Positions 1-11,590 of a stretch of 40,064 bases of DNA are shown piece after piece; the stretch's first letter is position 1, and every line of letters begins with the position of its first letter. The stretch covers positions 2,501 through 42,564 of the forward strand of contig JAHBMJ010000688.1 in assembly GCA_018398765.1 (NCBI GenBank), written 5' to 3'. This DNA is from Chromera velia. Its lineage: Eukaryota > Sar > Chromeraceae. A program made the position numbers and the translations under genes. Under the pieces are notes generated by a model that was given only the letters and a program-made list of their open reading frames with translations, ran no database searches and was not told the origin of the DNA.

Positions 1-76
1 TCTCTCTCTCTCTATCCCTGCTAGCTCTGTATACCCAACCTCTGAACTAGACTGCGTGCACCCTCACACTCAATGA

Positions 77-190
77 CCTACCTACCTACCTACCCAACCA
101 TTCATCTATCCATCCATCCATCCATCCATCCATCCATTCATCCATCCATCCACACACACACACACACACACATACACACACACATGTACA
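77..190. repeat. Compound microsatellite (CTAC)n-(CATC)n-(CA)n
   Basis: Short CTAC units pass into CATC units with occasional CATT, then a CA run of about 40 bases. The predicted peptides here are low-complexity (IHPS and HTHT) and are not genes. Confidence 0.95.
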
Positions 191-329
191 CACAGAGAGA
201 AGGGGGAGGGGGGAGGCAAAAAAGGGTTCAAATTGAAGAAGACCAACTTTCCGAGAAACGCCGCCCAGAGAGAGAGTCAGTCGCTCCAAATAACCTGCAG
301 AGACGGCAGAGACGGCAAAGACGTTAAAC

Positions 330-2840
330 TTTATTTAAAAATAAAAAAAAATTAAAGTTACACAGCTCACAATGCCCTGACCCTTGAATTATGACCAAAT
401 AGGCGTATACCACCCTAACGTACCTACAGACAAACTATCACCTGCTGACACCCACTGACTTACACACAGACAAACACTATACCACCTTTTACTCTTATAT
501 TTTGCGCCATTGTTGCACGTCTGTCATCGACATGCGTGCGCGCGATGAGAGCGCTTACACCGCTTTCAGATAGGGCCCCACCTAGAGCTGGCCATTTTTT
601 TTTTCAAAAAAAAAAAAGAATTGAAAAATGAAAAAGAAAACCATACAGATTCATCTATACAGATCAGTCGATGCAAAAAGTGGTTGAATAGTCACAATTC
701 AAGGGCCAGGGCTTATATAGAAGATTTTATAATTAGTGATTAGTGATTAGTGATCAGTGGTGCCATAATGTGAATGTTGGTTGGTTGGTTGGTTGGTTTG
801 TTGGTTGGTTGATTGATTGATTGATTGATAGGTTCCGCGTTAGGCCTTCCTACTATGTCAAACAAGAAAAGATATAGCACAGCATTAATTGATGTTCTGG
901 GTAAAAAAATACTGAAAATTTATATTAAAAATATGTTTAACGCAATTTAGTCTACAAAAAAGGCATTGACTGCATGATTAATCCTATTCTTGTGAAACTG
1001 GGGATACAAACAGTCAATGAGTATGTGTAACGTGTGCATGACTGCTGTAAAGTGAAATAAATTCAGTCTTCCAGTCACTGTGTGGTGGTACCAGCAGACT
1101 GTATGGTATGTGGAGTATTCGTCTGAAGGGCTTCTACCCAGAGCCACTGTATACAGCTTCCTCACTGTAGCTCTGTACCGTATGTGTTCCTCACCAGTAC
1201 GCCCCTAAGCGGCCCCTTGAAAAACCCACATCCTGACCATACACCAGATAGAGCACCATGCCCGGCCCAGTCCGGCACCGCGGCTGGCTGACGTGCATGC
1301 ATGTACATCGATGCGTCATGCGTGATCATGCATGCATGCAATTTGAGCAATACATTCAGAGTCACAGAATTCGGCTAATTCACAACATCCAATCGGATAT
1401 TGCAAAGACACACAGACTTACAGTCTTGTTAAGACAGGACTTGGCTTCATGTATCTGAGCTAGCAGAGCCTAAACATAGCCGATCTAATTCATAATTCTA
1501 CCGTACAAAACCGGTTTAAATTCTCTGGGAATTTAGTGGAACCAAACAATTCAGTAGTTGGCTCATCTAGATTCCACTAAATTCCATAAATTTTGGAGGG
1601 TCACTTAACACGATTTGGAAAGAGTTACGAACTTAAATTAGCACTGCTGAATACTGCTGAGACTTTAATAGACTTTAATTAACAGGCTGAGACATATAGT
1701 AACACTTATTTAAACTGTATCATGCAAGGACACAAATAATAAGTTAAATCGAGCATACAATTTACCAACCCTGATAGCTCGATCCAAAAACTGCTATAAA
1801 ATGAGCGAAAATGTTAGTCCACCCTTAATAAAATTGAAGCGTAACTGTTAGGTAAACTATCTGTACAGAGGTCTATGTCCTAATATATTTGGCTATAATG
1901 ATGATGATGCATGGGGTTAAAGCCGGTGAGCCGTATGACTCTATACCAGATGGCAGCCGCGCTGCCTCGCGGTCACTAAGCCTGGCGGCTGCTATGGAAA
2001 GAGAAACAAGAAGGGCAGGGCCTTGATCGAGAGGAGCGAGTGGATCGATCCACAGAGACGTGTGCATGGCTGCAGGTGCTGGCCTGTTCACCTCCACTGT
2101 AGGCTCCACGCATGCACGCGAACCATGCACATCATGCAGCACATGCATTCATTCACTCTCAATGAACAACGATTTCTGTACATTTTCTTCCTTGCTTTTC
2201 TCTCTTTCCTCTTCAAAGAGCAAACGTGACCAATCGACCTATCGAGATCAGCACCACACGCATCGGCCGGGGCATGCAGCCAGGCAGGCACGGGGACAGT
2301 CGATGGGGGGGAAGGGGAATTGAGGGAAGGGACTCAAGGGAGGCCGACTGCACGCATTGAGGCAGGCTTGATCGAAGCAAGAGGGTGACGGCCTTCCTCT
2401 TTACTTTTGATGGAACGACCGCATCGAATCGACAAAGAGAGAACGATAGAGAACAGAATGAAGAGACAGAGTCTCAGACAGACAGGCAGAAAGGAAGGGA
2501 AACACGTCGATCAATGACACACCACCCTGCTCTCTTTCTTGCCGCCCTCAGCAGCAGAGAAGTGATTGAATGCGGGAAGGTTGAAGAGAACGAGAAGGAA
2601 AAGAAAAATGTTGGTCGGTTGCCGAGCTCTCTTCATTCCCTCCTTCGTTCCGTCTCGATCACGCCAAGTCAGACAGGGTCCTTCACACACAAGACGTGTA
2701 TACACGCAGGTAACAGACAAGCAGGCAATAAGACCTCTGATTGAGGCTCTCTCCCTTTCATTCCTTCCGTCCCCTCGCCCCCCTCGATCCCAACGTCAAC
2801 ACAAAACACCCCGCAAGCAGGCTCCTTGCTTTGTCTCATC
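330..2840. other. Intergenic region, no supported gene
   Basis: No open frame here has recognisable protein features; all are short and of biased composition. Contents include a (TTGG)n/(TTGA)n tract at 776-829, A- and T-runs near 595-620, several GCATGC palindromes (1295-1300, 1334-1339, near 2100), and a TGATGATGAT-plus-GGGTTAA motif at about 1895-1920 that resembles the 3' end of the non-LTR element at 8248. The last 300 bases are the H2B 3' flank. Confidence 0.7.
776..829. repeat. (TTGG)n-(TTGA)n microsatellite
   Basis: About nine TTGG-type units, one interrupted by TTTG, are followed by about five TTGA units. Confidence 0.9.
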
Positions 2841-3959
2841 TTAGTTGGCGCTGCTGGTGGTGTACTTGGTGACGGCCTTGGTGCCCTCTGAGACGGCGTG
2901 CTTGGAGAGCTCTCCGGGGAGCATCAGGCGCACGGCGGTCTGGATCTCTCTGCTGGACAGCGTTCTCTTCTTGTTGAATCGGATCAGTCTGGTGGCCTCG
3001 TTGGCGAGTCTATCGAAGATGTCGTTGATGAAAGAGTTCATGATCGACATCGACTTCTTCGAGATACCAGTCTCGGGGTGCACCTGCTTCAGGACCTGCA
3101 GAAGGGCGGGGGGCGGGGTATGTAGATGTGATTGAATAGATGTGGAGAGAACAGAACAGGCCGACAGTGTGGAAGAAGATGGAAATGAGTGAAGGCATCT
3201 CGACAGGATCTGTCCAGAACACCCGTCTCCCTGCCGGATCTTCGTCACTTCTGCTTCCTTCCTTTCAAGCACACGTTTTGCAATGCTCGAGAAAGGGGAC
3301 TGAGGGGAAGAGAAAGAGAGGGCACAGCTTCGATGTCCTTTCTGGCTCTTCTGCCTCTTTTATGCGCGAAGTGCCGAGAGCAGAAGACTCGACCGCACAA
3401 GAACGTCCAACCAATCGAGGAAAGACCAGAGACAACACCCACTTCCAGTCAGACGCGTGCCACGACTTCAAACTGAAGATGCCTTTTGTCTTGGGATGAA
3501 AGAAAGAGATGGTCTCATAGGGGAACAACCAGCAAGGAAGGAAAGGGAAGGTGAAGAGAGCAGACCCTTCAGGAACGAGACGCTCGATGCCCTAATGCTT
3601 CGCTGAGAGACAGTCAAACCAAACACCAAAAACTCAACGACCTTCACAGTAGAAAAATCAAAGCCTTTGTCATAAGGCTGTGTTGGGGGAAGAAGAAATG
3701 AGTGTACAGCTTTCCGGGGACACGCTGGAGGAATACAAGTGAAATGGACAATGCAACACCACCTCAACCAACGTCAGACGAGATGTGTGTAAGAGATGAG
3801 TAAACAACAAGGAACAGACTTTTGCTGACCAACCTTGTAGATGTACAGGGCGAAGGACTCTGTGCGCTTCCTCTTGGCCTTCCCACCGCTCTTGGAGAGA
3901 CCCTTGGATGCGGTCTTCTTTCCTGCTTGGCGTTTCTCAGCGGGTCCCTTGCCGGGCAT
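2841..3959 (-). CDS. H2B: Histone H2B, two exons
   Basis: Core nucleosomal histone H2B, which pairs with H2A in the chromatin octamer. Exon 1 is 3959-3834 (42 codons, Lys-rich tail ending FALYIYK). Exon 2 is 3095-2841 (84 residues plus TAA), giving 126 residues, normal for H2B. The 738-base intron (3833-3096) has a GTTGGT donor and CTGCAG acceptor and falls at the invariant YIYK/VLKQVHP junction. The histone fold is intact, including [40 protein letters not shown] and the C-terminal [16 protein letters not shown]. The ubiquitin-acceptor Lys context (AVTKYTTS) is present. The core resembles apicomplexan H2B. It is divergent with Gemin2, 651 bp between start codons. An intron suggests a polyadenylated rather than metazoan stem-loop mRNA. 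Confidence 0.97.
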
Positions 3960-4610
3960 GGTGACGACTTACGAACGAACGAAGTTTTGGGTAGAAACGA
4001 AGCAAAGAAGCCAACGAAACTCGCTGGAAGAACAGAGCAACAGCGGAATCAGATCTGTTCAAGATGGGTCCTTCTTCAGGAAGTTTATCTCTTCGACGAG
4101 CAAAGCCGATCAAGAGTTCAAACGAAGAACCTTGCCTATATACTTCTCTGAATTGTGACGGTGAGGATTCAGTTAAGCTAGGTCCGCGATGGTCCGCGCG
4201 ATGATATTTTTGCGGTGGCCGCCTATGGCCGCCTTTTTGAGTGTTTGAGTTCCTGCGATGGTCGCGCATGCATGAGCGCCTTTAACTGCGTGGGTCTGAT
4301 GGGTCGGGCCCCGGCCGGCAAAATCCCGGCCATGCATCATGCATGATCGACTGCAGGCATTCCCAAGCTAGCGGCACGCCGGGGCGCCGCGGTTGCCCGC
4401 AACCACCACACAAATCACATGCATGCAGACTGAGACGGATGGTGTCTTTCTTGCTTGGAGAGGGTCCCTCTCTCTCTTCACAGTGTTTCCGCTCCATTTT
4501 GAGTCGATTGAGAACGAGGCTGCCTTGTTCCTCTCTGACTTGCTCGTCGAACTCTGAGCGGTGGACTCTGCACAAAGGCAACAGAAGTAGAGACAGAACC
4601 CACTTTGAAC
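3960..4610. promoter_or_regulatory. Divergent intergenic promoter region between H2B and Gemin2
   Basis: A 651 bp head-to-head interval must hold both promoters. It contains near-direct repeats of GGTCCGCG (4180-4200) and of GGCCGCCTATGGCCGCC (about 4216-4232), a GC-rich block with GGCCCCGGCCGGC at about 4308-4320, GCATGC at 4266-4271 and 4421-4426, and ATGCATCATGCAT near 4332. GCATGC-type sites are known ApiAP2 targets in apicomplexans; their use here is inference. No TATA box is evident. Confidence 0.55.
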
Positions 4611-5702
4611 ATGGAGATGGAAAATGACTACTGTAGCTCCTCAGAAGGAGAGGACGAAGGTGAGTTCTATGACCTTCTTCGCCCTCGACAGGCGGTTGCT
4701 CTGGAAAGGCCTGACAGCGCGGATTTGGTGTATGAGGTAGAAGAGCCAGAGGAAAAAGATGCCGGTCTCGTCGGAGACGGTGGTGGAGGAGACGGCATCG
4801 AGAAAGACGACGAGTTGAAGACGTGCGATGATGTCTTTGCCTACCTGTCCAGTGTACGACAAGAGGCTTCTTCCCTAGGTACCGTCCTTATCGCCTCTTC
4901 CACCAAGCTGCGTGCGTCAGCAGCAGCTCCCGATGAAGAACAGGCGTCGCCAGTTGCAGAAAGTCCTTCTCAACAGAGCGCATCTTCTTTCCCCCCTTCA
5001 TGGGTGCAGGAAACTCTGTATCAATTCCGGCAGTTGAGATCGGTCAGCCTTGCTCCTTTCCATTCCTCTCAGGACGCCAAAAGAAAAGGAAGACGCCAAG
5101 CCCCCTTCTCCCCTTGTTTTCAGTCCCTGCAGGTGAAGCAGAAGAAAGCAGGGAGGAGAAAAGAGGCTCACGAGATCAGTTTGCGGTCCCTTCTCGTCAC
5201 CCCTCAAGGAGGAGACTCCAATCGCGAGTCCTCTCACACAGAGGACAAACCCATTCTTCTATGGATCAAAAGCCGTGACGCCAAAACAGACGAGTTGGTC
5301 TCTCTAGGCCAACCAGACCTCTGTCGTCTCCTGACCGTTCTCGCCACGTCCCTCGAGGCAGAACGAGAGAGATCCCTCTCTACTCCCTCGGACCTCCACC
5401 GCCAGGCCTCCTGGGTATTTGCCGTCCTCTCTCTCCTCTCCGATCTCCAGGCAGTGCATGAAGACACAGCGGCAGACCTGCAGAGACTCAGACGCGCATG
5501 TGAATGGCTGCATGCCCTACTCAAAACAGACTCGCAGTCTTCGTCTTCAAAAGAGAAACAGGAAGGGGAAGAGGAGGTATCGTTGGGTGGGTCCCAGAAA
5601 GCAGATATGACGAACACAGCAGGAGATTCTTCAATTGTGGCAGCAAGAGGATCACTTGCTGCGATTTGTGTTCTTGTGAGGGATCATTTTGGACAGCGGT
5701 GA
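4611..5702 (+). CDS. GEMIN2: Gemin2-like SMN-complex subunit (SIP1 family)
   Basis: A 363-residue single-exon protein starting at MEMENDYCSS. Gemin2 clamps the Sm ring during spliceosomal snRNP assembly in the cytoplasm. The family match lies in short ordered blocks recalled from human Gemin2: DVFAYLSSVRQEASSLGTV (about 75-95) matches the YLRRVQIEA block; PPSWVQETLYQFRQLR (about 130) matches the WQQQQVAQFSTVR block; an Arg/Lys-rich spacer follows; LGQPDLCRLLTVLATSL then LHRQASWVFAVLSLLSDLQ matches the helical core ending in RWLYALLACLE; and the end AICVLVRDHFGQR matches the LICLVSRYFDQR tail. The acidic N-terminus is typical. The frame also opens two codons upstream at TTG, which is not used here. 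A cryptic acceptor (gttttcag) near 5120 leaves an unrecognised intron possible. Confidence 0.72.
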   Translation: MEMENDYCSSSEGEDEGEFYDLLRPRQAVALERPDSADLVYEVEEPEEKDAGLVGDGGGGDGIEKDDELKTCDDVFAYLSSVRQEASSLGTVLIASSTKLRASAAAPDEEQASPVAESPSQQSASSFPPSWVQETLYQFRQLRSVSLAPFHSSQDAKRKGRRQAPFSPCFQSLQVKQKKAGRRKEAHEISLRSLLVTPQGGDSNRESSHTEDKPILLWIKSRDAKTDELVSLGQPDLCRLLTVLATSLEAERERSLSTPSDLHRQASWVFAVLSLLSDLQAVHEDTAADLQRLRRACEWLHALLKTDSQSSSSKEKQEGEEEVSLGGSQKADMTNTAGDSSIVAARGSLAAICVLVRDHFGQR

Positions 5703-5708
5703 CAGCAG

Positions 5709-5911
5709 AACGAACGAACGAACGAATGAATGAATGAATGAATGAATCAATGAATGAATGAATGAATGAATGAATGAATGAATGAATGAATGGATGGATG
5801 GATGAATGAATGAATGAATGAATGAATGAATGGATGAATAAATGAGTGAATGAATGAATGGATGAATGAATGAATGAATGAATGAATGAATGGATGAATG
5901 AATGAATGAAG
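5709..5911. repeat. (GAAT)n tetranucleotide microsatellite
   Basis: About 200 bases of GAAC/GAAT units with GGAT and AAAT variants begin within ten bases of the Gemin2 stop codon, so the tract probably lies in its 3' UTR. Minus-strand reading gives only SFIHSFIH-type peptide. Confidence 0.95.
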
Positions 5912-6089
5912 CCTGCGTGCCTGCGGACACGCGTTCATGAGGATTGGTTGTATGGATAGAAAAAGTGGCTATGCAGTCTGCATTAAGAATGTAATGCGCA
6001 GACACCCGAAAGTGCTCACGGGAAAAAAGACATGTCCAGCCGCGGCTTGTTAATTTTTTTCCTTTTTTTCACTGGTCTCCTCATATCTT

Positions 6090-6542
6090 TTATCTAAACT
6101 GTGCTGTCCGATATTTCGTCTACTTCCTTGCTTCGCTTACTCTCCTTCTTGAGTCTGGTTTCTTTACTTCCTTTCAGCTTTCCCTCCTTCTTCCTTGGCT
6201 CCTTTTGTCATTTATTCCAGATAGAGGTTTTGTTGCCTGCTACTTTAAAGGATCTTTCCAACACCTGCGCTGTCGTTGCTTTGTCCCCTTTAATTTTTAA
6301 TCTTGCACACTCCCCTCGATCTACTGCATGTACCCTTTCCTTTTCTCTCATTTTTCCTGCCTGCTTGGCTGATTCTGCCCTGCCCCTGTCTTCTCTCTCT
6401 CTCTCCCCCTCTAGCTCTCTCAGTCTGTCTCTTTCTCTCCCCTACTCGTTCATGCATTCATTCTTTCATGCATTCATTCATTCATGCATGCATGCATTCA
6501 TTCGTTCCTTCGTTCGTTTCATTCATTCATTCATTCATTCAT

Positions 6543-6582
<40 letters not shown>

Positions 6583-6590
6583 TCAGTCGT

Positions 6591-6627
<37 letters not shown>

Positions 6628-7078
6628 ATATGTGCGTGTTTATTTCTTCATTCCTAGCTTCATTCTTTCTTCTGCTCTTTCTTTCGTCCTGCCTGCCTGT
6701 CGATCTGTCTCTTTGTCTGTGGAAAATGAGGGAAAAGAAGAAACGCGTAGTCGGTCTCGCTCGGTCTTGCTTCTCTTTTCTTCCTCTCTTTCTTCCGTCC
6801 CCCCCTCGGGCTGTCCCTCCCTCCTTCGCAGGGCCGCAGGCTGAATCGCAGCCTTCCTTCATTTCGTTCTAGATTTCGTTTTTTCTTTTGATTTCCTTTC
6901 TTCTTTGTTTCTTTCTCCCTGTCTGTCTGTCGATCTTTAAACTCTGTCTCTCCTTCTGTGCGTCTGTCGAGCGGTCCATCCGTCCGTCTGTCTGTCGCTA
7001 ATGTGCACTCTCTTTTGTTGCTCGTTTTCCTTTAAATTCTCCTGGTTCCTTTCTTTCTCTCTCTTTTTCTTTCAGATG
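6090..7078. repeat. Pyrimidine-rich low-complexity tract
   Basis: Nearly 1 kb is strongly C/T-biased on the + strand. It includes (CATT)n at 6450-6545, (CTTT)n at 6545-6590, (CT)n at 6595-6622 and CTGT clusters near 6920 and 6990. The two long open frames here are composition artefacts of Ser/Phe/Leu. Confidence 0.85.
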
Positions 7079-7122
7079 ACAGATGCTTGGAAAAGTAATT
7101 TAAAGTAATTAAGATATTTTTG

Positions 7123-7370
7123 AACTAGGCGACGCACAGTGATAAAAAAAAAGAAAAAAAAAATTTGGAGAAGCCTAATCTTTTTTTTTTTCTTTCTATT
7201 ATTTTATTGGAAGTGCCAAACATATAACAAAAACACATCTAACTACAAAACCTACCTTTGCTAAGTTTGCTTAGACCTTTGACCACTAGACTAAAAAAAA
7301 AAAAAAAGGAAAAAAAAATCTCGACATGTTTATTCTTTTTTTTTTTTTTACCACTGTGCGTCGCCTAGTT
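7123..7370. mobile_element. MITE-like element with 28-bp terminal inverted repeats
   Basis: AACTAGGCGACGCACAGTG plus a following purine-TAAAAAAA stretch at 7123-7150 recurs in inverted orientation at about 7342-7370, with one mismatch. The 248 bp element is flanked by TTTG on both sides (7119-7122 and 7371-7374), consistent with a 4-bp target duplication. The interior is poly-A/poly-T-rich with no coding potential, so it is non-autonomous. Confidence 0.82.
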
Positions 7371-7374
7371 TTTG

Positions 7375-8239
7375 AAGGCTTTGATTGATTGATTGATTGT
7401 TTGGTTTATGAATATGCAAGAAAGCTTTAGGTCAGACTTTCTACACACTACGGTTAGAAGGAACCAAATTAATTTGGTTACGGCCGCCCGGTAATCACAT
7501 TTATGGGTACGGTAGTAAGTTGGGACAGAGGTACCATAGTAATGTTAGTATAGCCTGTATAGGGGGTTTTCCTAATAATCTTATGCTTTTCAATAAAAAG
7601 ATTTATAAAATATGAAACAATCAATTAAACAAGACGAGACGGACGAGACGGAAAGTCATGCAGTTCTGAAAAAGGAACGCAGAGGATCAAAGAGGATGAA
7701 CAATAGGCTGAGACACTGTAAAAACAGCTGTTCTTGCCTCGTTGCTCACACCCCAAGGCTCAAGCCTCGCCTTTTTTCATAAACTAGCTCATATGCGAGC
7801 TCTTTCTGTAAAATTAAATGAATCAATCGTGAAATTCAGAGAACCGTTTCATCTTTTTAGAATAGAATCTGATGTATGATAGATCACGAATTAAGGGCTT
7901 AATCCGAAAGTATCCCAAAGCGAGGGTAAGCATACATACACGCTTGCAGGTTTTTTTTACCGCTTTACCAGGGCCTTTAGTCCAAACTACCATCGCTATG
8001 GCTAGCGCAAATAATAATGCTGCGCTATGGTTACTTGATACCGGGGTCTAGGGGACTCAAGGACCTCCTCGGTCACCGCTCACGAGTTACCAAATCCATG
8101 GTCACCATAAAATCGCTCGACTCCCCTGGTAGTTCCCCCTAACCATACTGTGTAAGACTTTCAAAGTTCAACTTCCAAGTTATTGACAAACTAGCATGTA
8201 GTGCTTATAGTTTATAACTAGGTTTATACTAGTAACTTA
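7375..8239. other. Intergenic, no supported gene
   Basis: AT-rich with a short (TTGA)n at 7380-7399. Around 7940-8150 there is a more balanced stretch (ACCAGGGCC, CACGAGTTACC, CTCCCCTGGTAG) that could be an old element remnant. No frame or structure was recognised. Confidence 0.6.
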
Positions 8240-11200
8240 ATACTTGATAATGATGATGATTGAGGGTTAAATCCTAGATTTAGCGACGCCAAATCCCAAG
8301 CCACTAGCAAGGCTTTGAGGACAACCCAGAGCACACACTCATGGGGGGGGGGGATGAGGAAGCCTGCATGCCAATCGGATCAATTCGCCTCAACTTGCCT
8401 TATCAATAGAATGGACCTTCTTAAGATAGTCGGCTATAGCTTTGGAACCGCTTTTAGGTAGAATTGTGCACAACAGCAACACCATATCCTTCATTTTTTT
8501 CTCATTATCAGAAGTGCCCCTCCCGGTTGCACCTGCAACGCGTTGTGCGATCTGTATTCTTATGTCAATGGGTGCTTTCTGCTTCACAATTTTGTACAGT
8601 TCTTTCAGCCTGTTCCATTCCGTTTCTGTGTCCTTACATTCCGTCAGAACATGAACCTCATCTTTGATCACATGCGAGGGGGATAAACATTTATCGCACA
8701 GCCGTTCCGGTTGGGTTCTATCTATATCCCCCCCTGTGAGAGCCCTGAAAAGCGTACGGAAGCCTGCGGAGGACTGCAACAGACTCTTTGGCAGAGGTTC
8801 AACACTGCACTCTATCATTTCACTTCTCGGACGCCATTTCTTTTCACTCAGAAGGTGCATGGCCAAACGCTGTCTGGATGGATTCTCTGATTGGAAAGGG
8901 GAGAGGTTCATAAGGTGGGGAAAAATTCCGTCTCTGTCTCTAACGTTTCTAGTTTCTTCTTTCAACCAGTCGGACAGCCAGGCACCCTCTACGATCTTTT
9001 TTACCGCCCTTTTCCTTCTGCCCTTGCCCTTCCCTTTAAACTTGTCCCCCACCGTGCTTGGCAATGGAGGCCATAAAAGGAAGCAATCTAATGGAACGGC
9101 CAGCCATTTTACTGTCTTAATGAAGGGTTCATATGAGCCAGCCAAGCACTCATTCCACACTGCCTGGGGTAGAGCACGGTCGATCGATTTGATGCATTGG
9201 ATGAAGCCCCCACTCAACTTACCAAGTAGAGAACTGAATGGCTCAAGAGGGAGAGAGAGAAGGGAAGGCGAAACAAAGGAGTGATGGGAGAGACCAAAAC
9301 AACATCGAACAAAACGTAACTGTAATGCATCGAGGCAGGCAATATCTGTCTTTCTCAGCGGGATCGTTTCCAGTCTATACAGCGCGACTGGCAGCCAGAG
9401 GGCCTTAAACAAAGTAATTTTAAAAAAGGGAGAAACAAAGCCCAGAGAAGAGAGAGTACCAAACATCGCCCCCAAAGCCTTCTCTACCGCCTCAATGCGG
9501 GCTTTGATTGTCTTACTAAGGTCCCCGCCCTCAAAAACCCAGTTGCCCAAATACTTATATTTACTCACCGCTTCCACTGGTCTGCCTTCATAAAGAAAAG
9601 GGGTCCGGGGCACTAGGTCGGGGTGGGGGGAGGAGAGACGCATAACTTTTGTCTTCTTTAAATTCACCTTCAGGCCGTGCTCCTTACAATAGTCCTTGAG
9701 GTGAGACAGGCGTTTCTGCAAGTCAAAAGCACTGTGAGCAAACAGAACAAGGTCGTCAGCATATCCGATGCTTTTGATTAAAACGTCAGACAGTCTGACA
9801 GGAGTCTCTCTATCAGTACCCCCAGCCGAGCTTTGATTCCTGTTTTTATTATCGGAGCTGACAGACTTATGTAGATTGTTGATGAAGAGAAGAAAAAGGA
9901 GAGGAGAGAGAGGATCGCCTTGTTTTACTCCTCCGCCTTCTGGAAAGCATTTTGTTGCCCCATCCACCCGAGCCTTCACCTGACTATACATCGAATGAAT
10001 TATCTAAACATCGGCTTGGCTTACTCTTTCCTCCCTGAGCCTCTCTAACATTTTGACCCGAGGAACTGTATCAAACGCCTTGCTAAAATCAACAAACGCG
10101 GCAATCAGAGGGCTCTTCTTCTTTTTGGAGCTGAGAATTAACGAAGACAGAGCAGCGAAGGCCTCCCTTGTCCCTACCCCCTGTCTGAAGCCAAGCTGCC
10201 TTTCGTTAATTTTCACCTCCTTCCTGATCTTTGAGTCCATCAATAAAGCAAAAATCTTACCTAGAAGCCCCACAATGTGGATCGGGCGCCATTCGTTACA
10301 GTCAAGACTCGGCAGGCCCTTGGGGACGGGAGCAATGCGCAATACATTCCAGCGTTCAGGCCAAAAAGAAAAAAGGTGAAACAAATTGAAAAAGACAAAG
10401 AGCAGCAAGCGGGAGAGAGGAAAAAAACCACAACATAACAAGAGGTGACAGGGGCCAACCCCATCTAAACCTAGCGCCTTCTTTGAGTCAATTCTTCTCA
10501 GTGTTTCCTCGATCATGTGTATAGAGAAGGCGGGCTGAGAAGGAGGGGGGAAGGCCAGACCAACAGGTGTAGGCGGAAGACCAGGACCATCGAAGACCCC
10601 TGCCCAGAACTGAGTGAAAGAAGATGCAGCGGGTTTATTATCCCCTCCCCTCTGTGTTTTGATTTTCCTGTTCCATGGCCAAACTTTCGAGGGGTCAACT
10701 GCTGCTTCTCTAGCTAGTCTCTCTACTGTCTGTTCTTCGAGCTTACTCCTTTTTGCTGTAAACAGTCGAGCTCTTTTCCTTCTCAGTTTGACACATTCTT
10801 TTCGCAGAGGGTGGGAAGAGTTTGGGGCATGTCTTGCCTTTTCCTCGGCCTCCTTCACTTTCAAATGTATCAGGCGGCATTGTGGGTCCCACCAAGCCTG
10901 ACGGGTGCTCTGCTTTCTCCCAGACTGTCTTCTCTTCTTGGATGCCTTTCCCCCATCTACCACTGCACCCACTTTGCTGTCTGCTAGCCTTTCTTCCTAG
11001 GAAAGACCCAACTGTTCCAATTGCTCAAGATAAGAAGCCTTGCTGAGAGAGTTGGGGGGGGGAGCATTCTGAAGGGGAAGTGGTTGTGGGGGAGGGGGAG
11101 GTAGGTTAGGGGGAGGTGGGATAGGGGGAACAACCTGAGCTCCTTCATGTAGTTTATTTACCCCTCTGTCGAACAGGCCGGGAAAAACCATCTCAGAGAA

Positions 11201-11590
11201 CGGCAGGACCGCTCTGGTGAGAGGAATCATTTCGTTATCCGTCACCGGAGAAGTTCTATTTACAGTGAGGAGAGGGGGGAGAAAAGAGAAATTCTTTTCG
11301 CCCGTGGGGGCATGTAGAGGATTAGAAGACATAAGGGGAGGAGATGAATCAAGAAAAAAAGAAAGAGAAAGAACAACATGTTGTGGGGCAAAGTCAGCTT
11401 CCAGGTTTGAAGTGGCAGAGAACCAGGCTGTCAAAAGAAAAGGATGTACAAAAAAGTGATCAATCGCTGTTGTTTCTTCTCCTACTTTAAAAAAAGTACA
11501 CGGGCCCGGAAAGGAGACATCAACACCCAGCCTCTCACATTTCAAAGACAGGCCGTGGAAAGGAATTAAGTTAGAGCGTTCACTTAAGCC
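8240..11590 (-). mobile_element. 5'-truncated non-LTR (LINE) retrotransposon
   Basis: A minus-strand element carries the end of an apurinic-type endonuclease domain, a full reverse transcriptase and a C-terminal Cys/His knuckle. Its upstream (5') end lies near 11590, inside the endonuclease region, which suggests 5' truncation typical of target-primed insertion. The 3' end is estimated near 8240 because a TGATGATGAT tract (8251-8260; ATCATCATCA in element orientation) lies 130 bases past the stop codon. Boundaries and target duplication could not be fixed. Confidence 0.88.
8390..11545 (-). pseudogene. LINE ORF2: endonuclease C-terminus, reverse transcriptase, zinc knuckle
   Basis: One reading frame of about 1,050 codons is interrupted only by TAG at 10997-10999 and TAG at 10004-10006; the frame is identical on both sides of each. 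The endonuclease end is seen in TTAIDHFFVHPFLL and a following APQHVVLSL. Reverse-transcriptase blocks occur in order: KALGLDGVGP, WRPIHIVGLLGKIFALLM, QLGFRQGVGTREA, FVDFSKAFDTVPR, GGGVKQGDPLSPLLF, the catalytic GYADDLVLFA, then LKVNLKKTKVM and YKYLGNWV. Near the C-terminus is a C-x2-C...H-x4-C knuckle starting CDKCLSPSH. The catalytic YADD is intact. The frame ends in TGA. It is either a recently decayed copy or one needing UAG readthrough. Confidence 0.9.

Noticed and set aside
73..327. Open frames of repeated His/Ile/Pro/Ser over the CATC/CA repeats
   Set aside because: Pure microsatellite translation with no gene features.
2813..2829. Small hairpin (GCAAG/CTTGC) downstream of the H2B stop
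   Set aside because: Only five pairs and not the conserved histone 3' stem-loop sequence.
5652..6005. Minus-strand frame of repeated SFIH
   Set aside because: Translation of the (GAAT)n tract.
6101..6872. Two long plus-strand Ser/Leu/Phe frames
   Set aside because: Artefacts of the pyrimidine-rich tract; no start context, domain or splice support.
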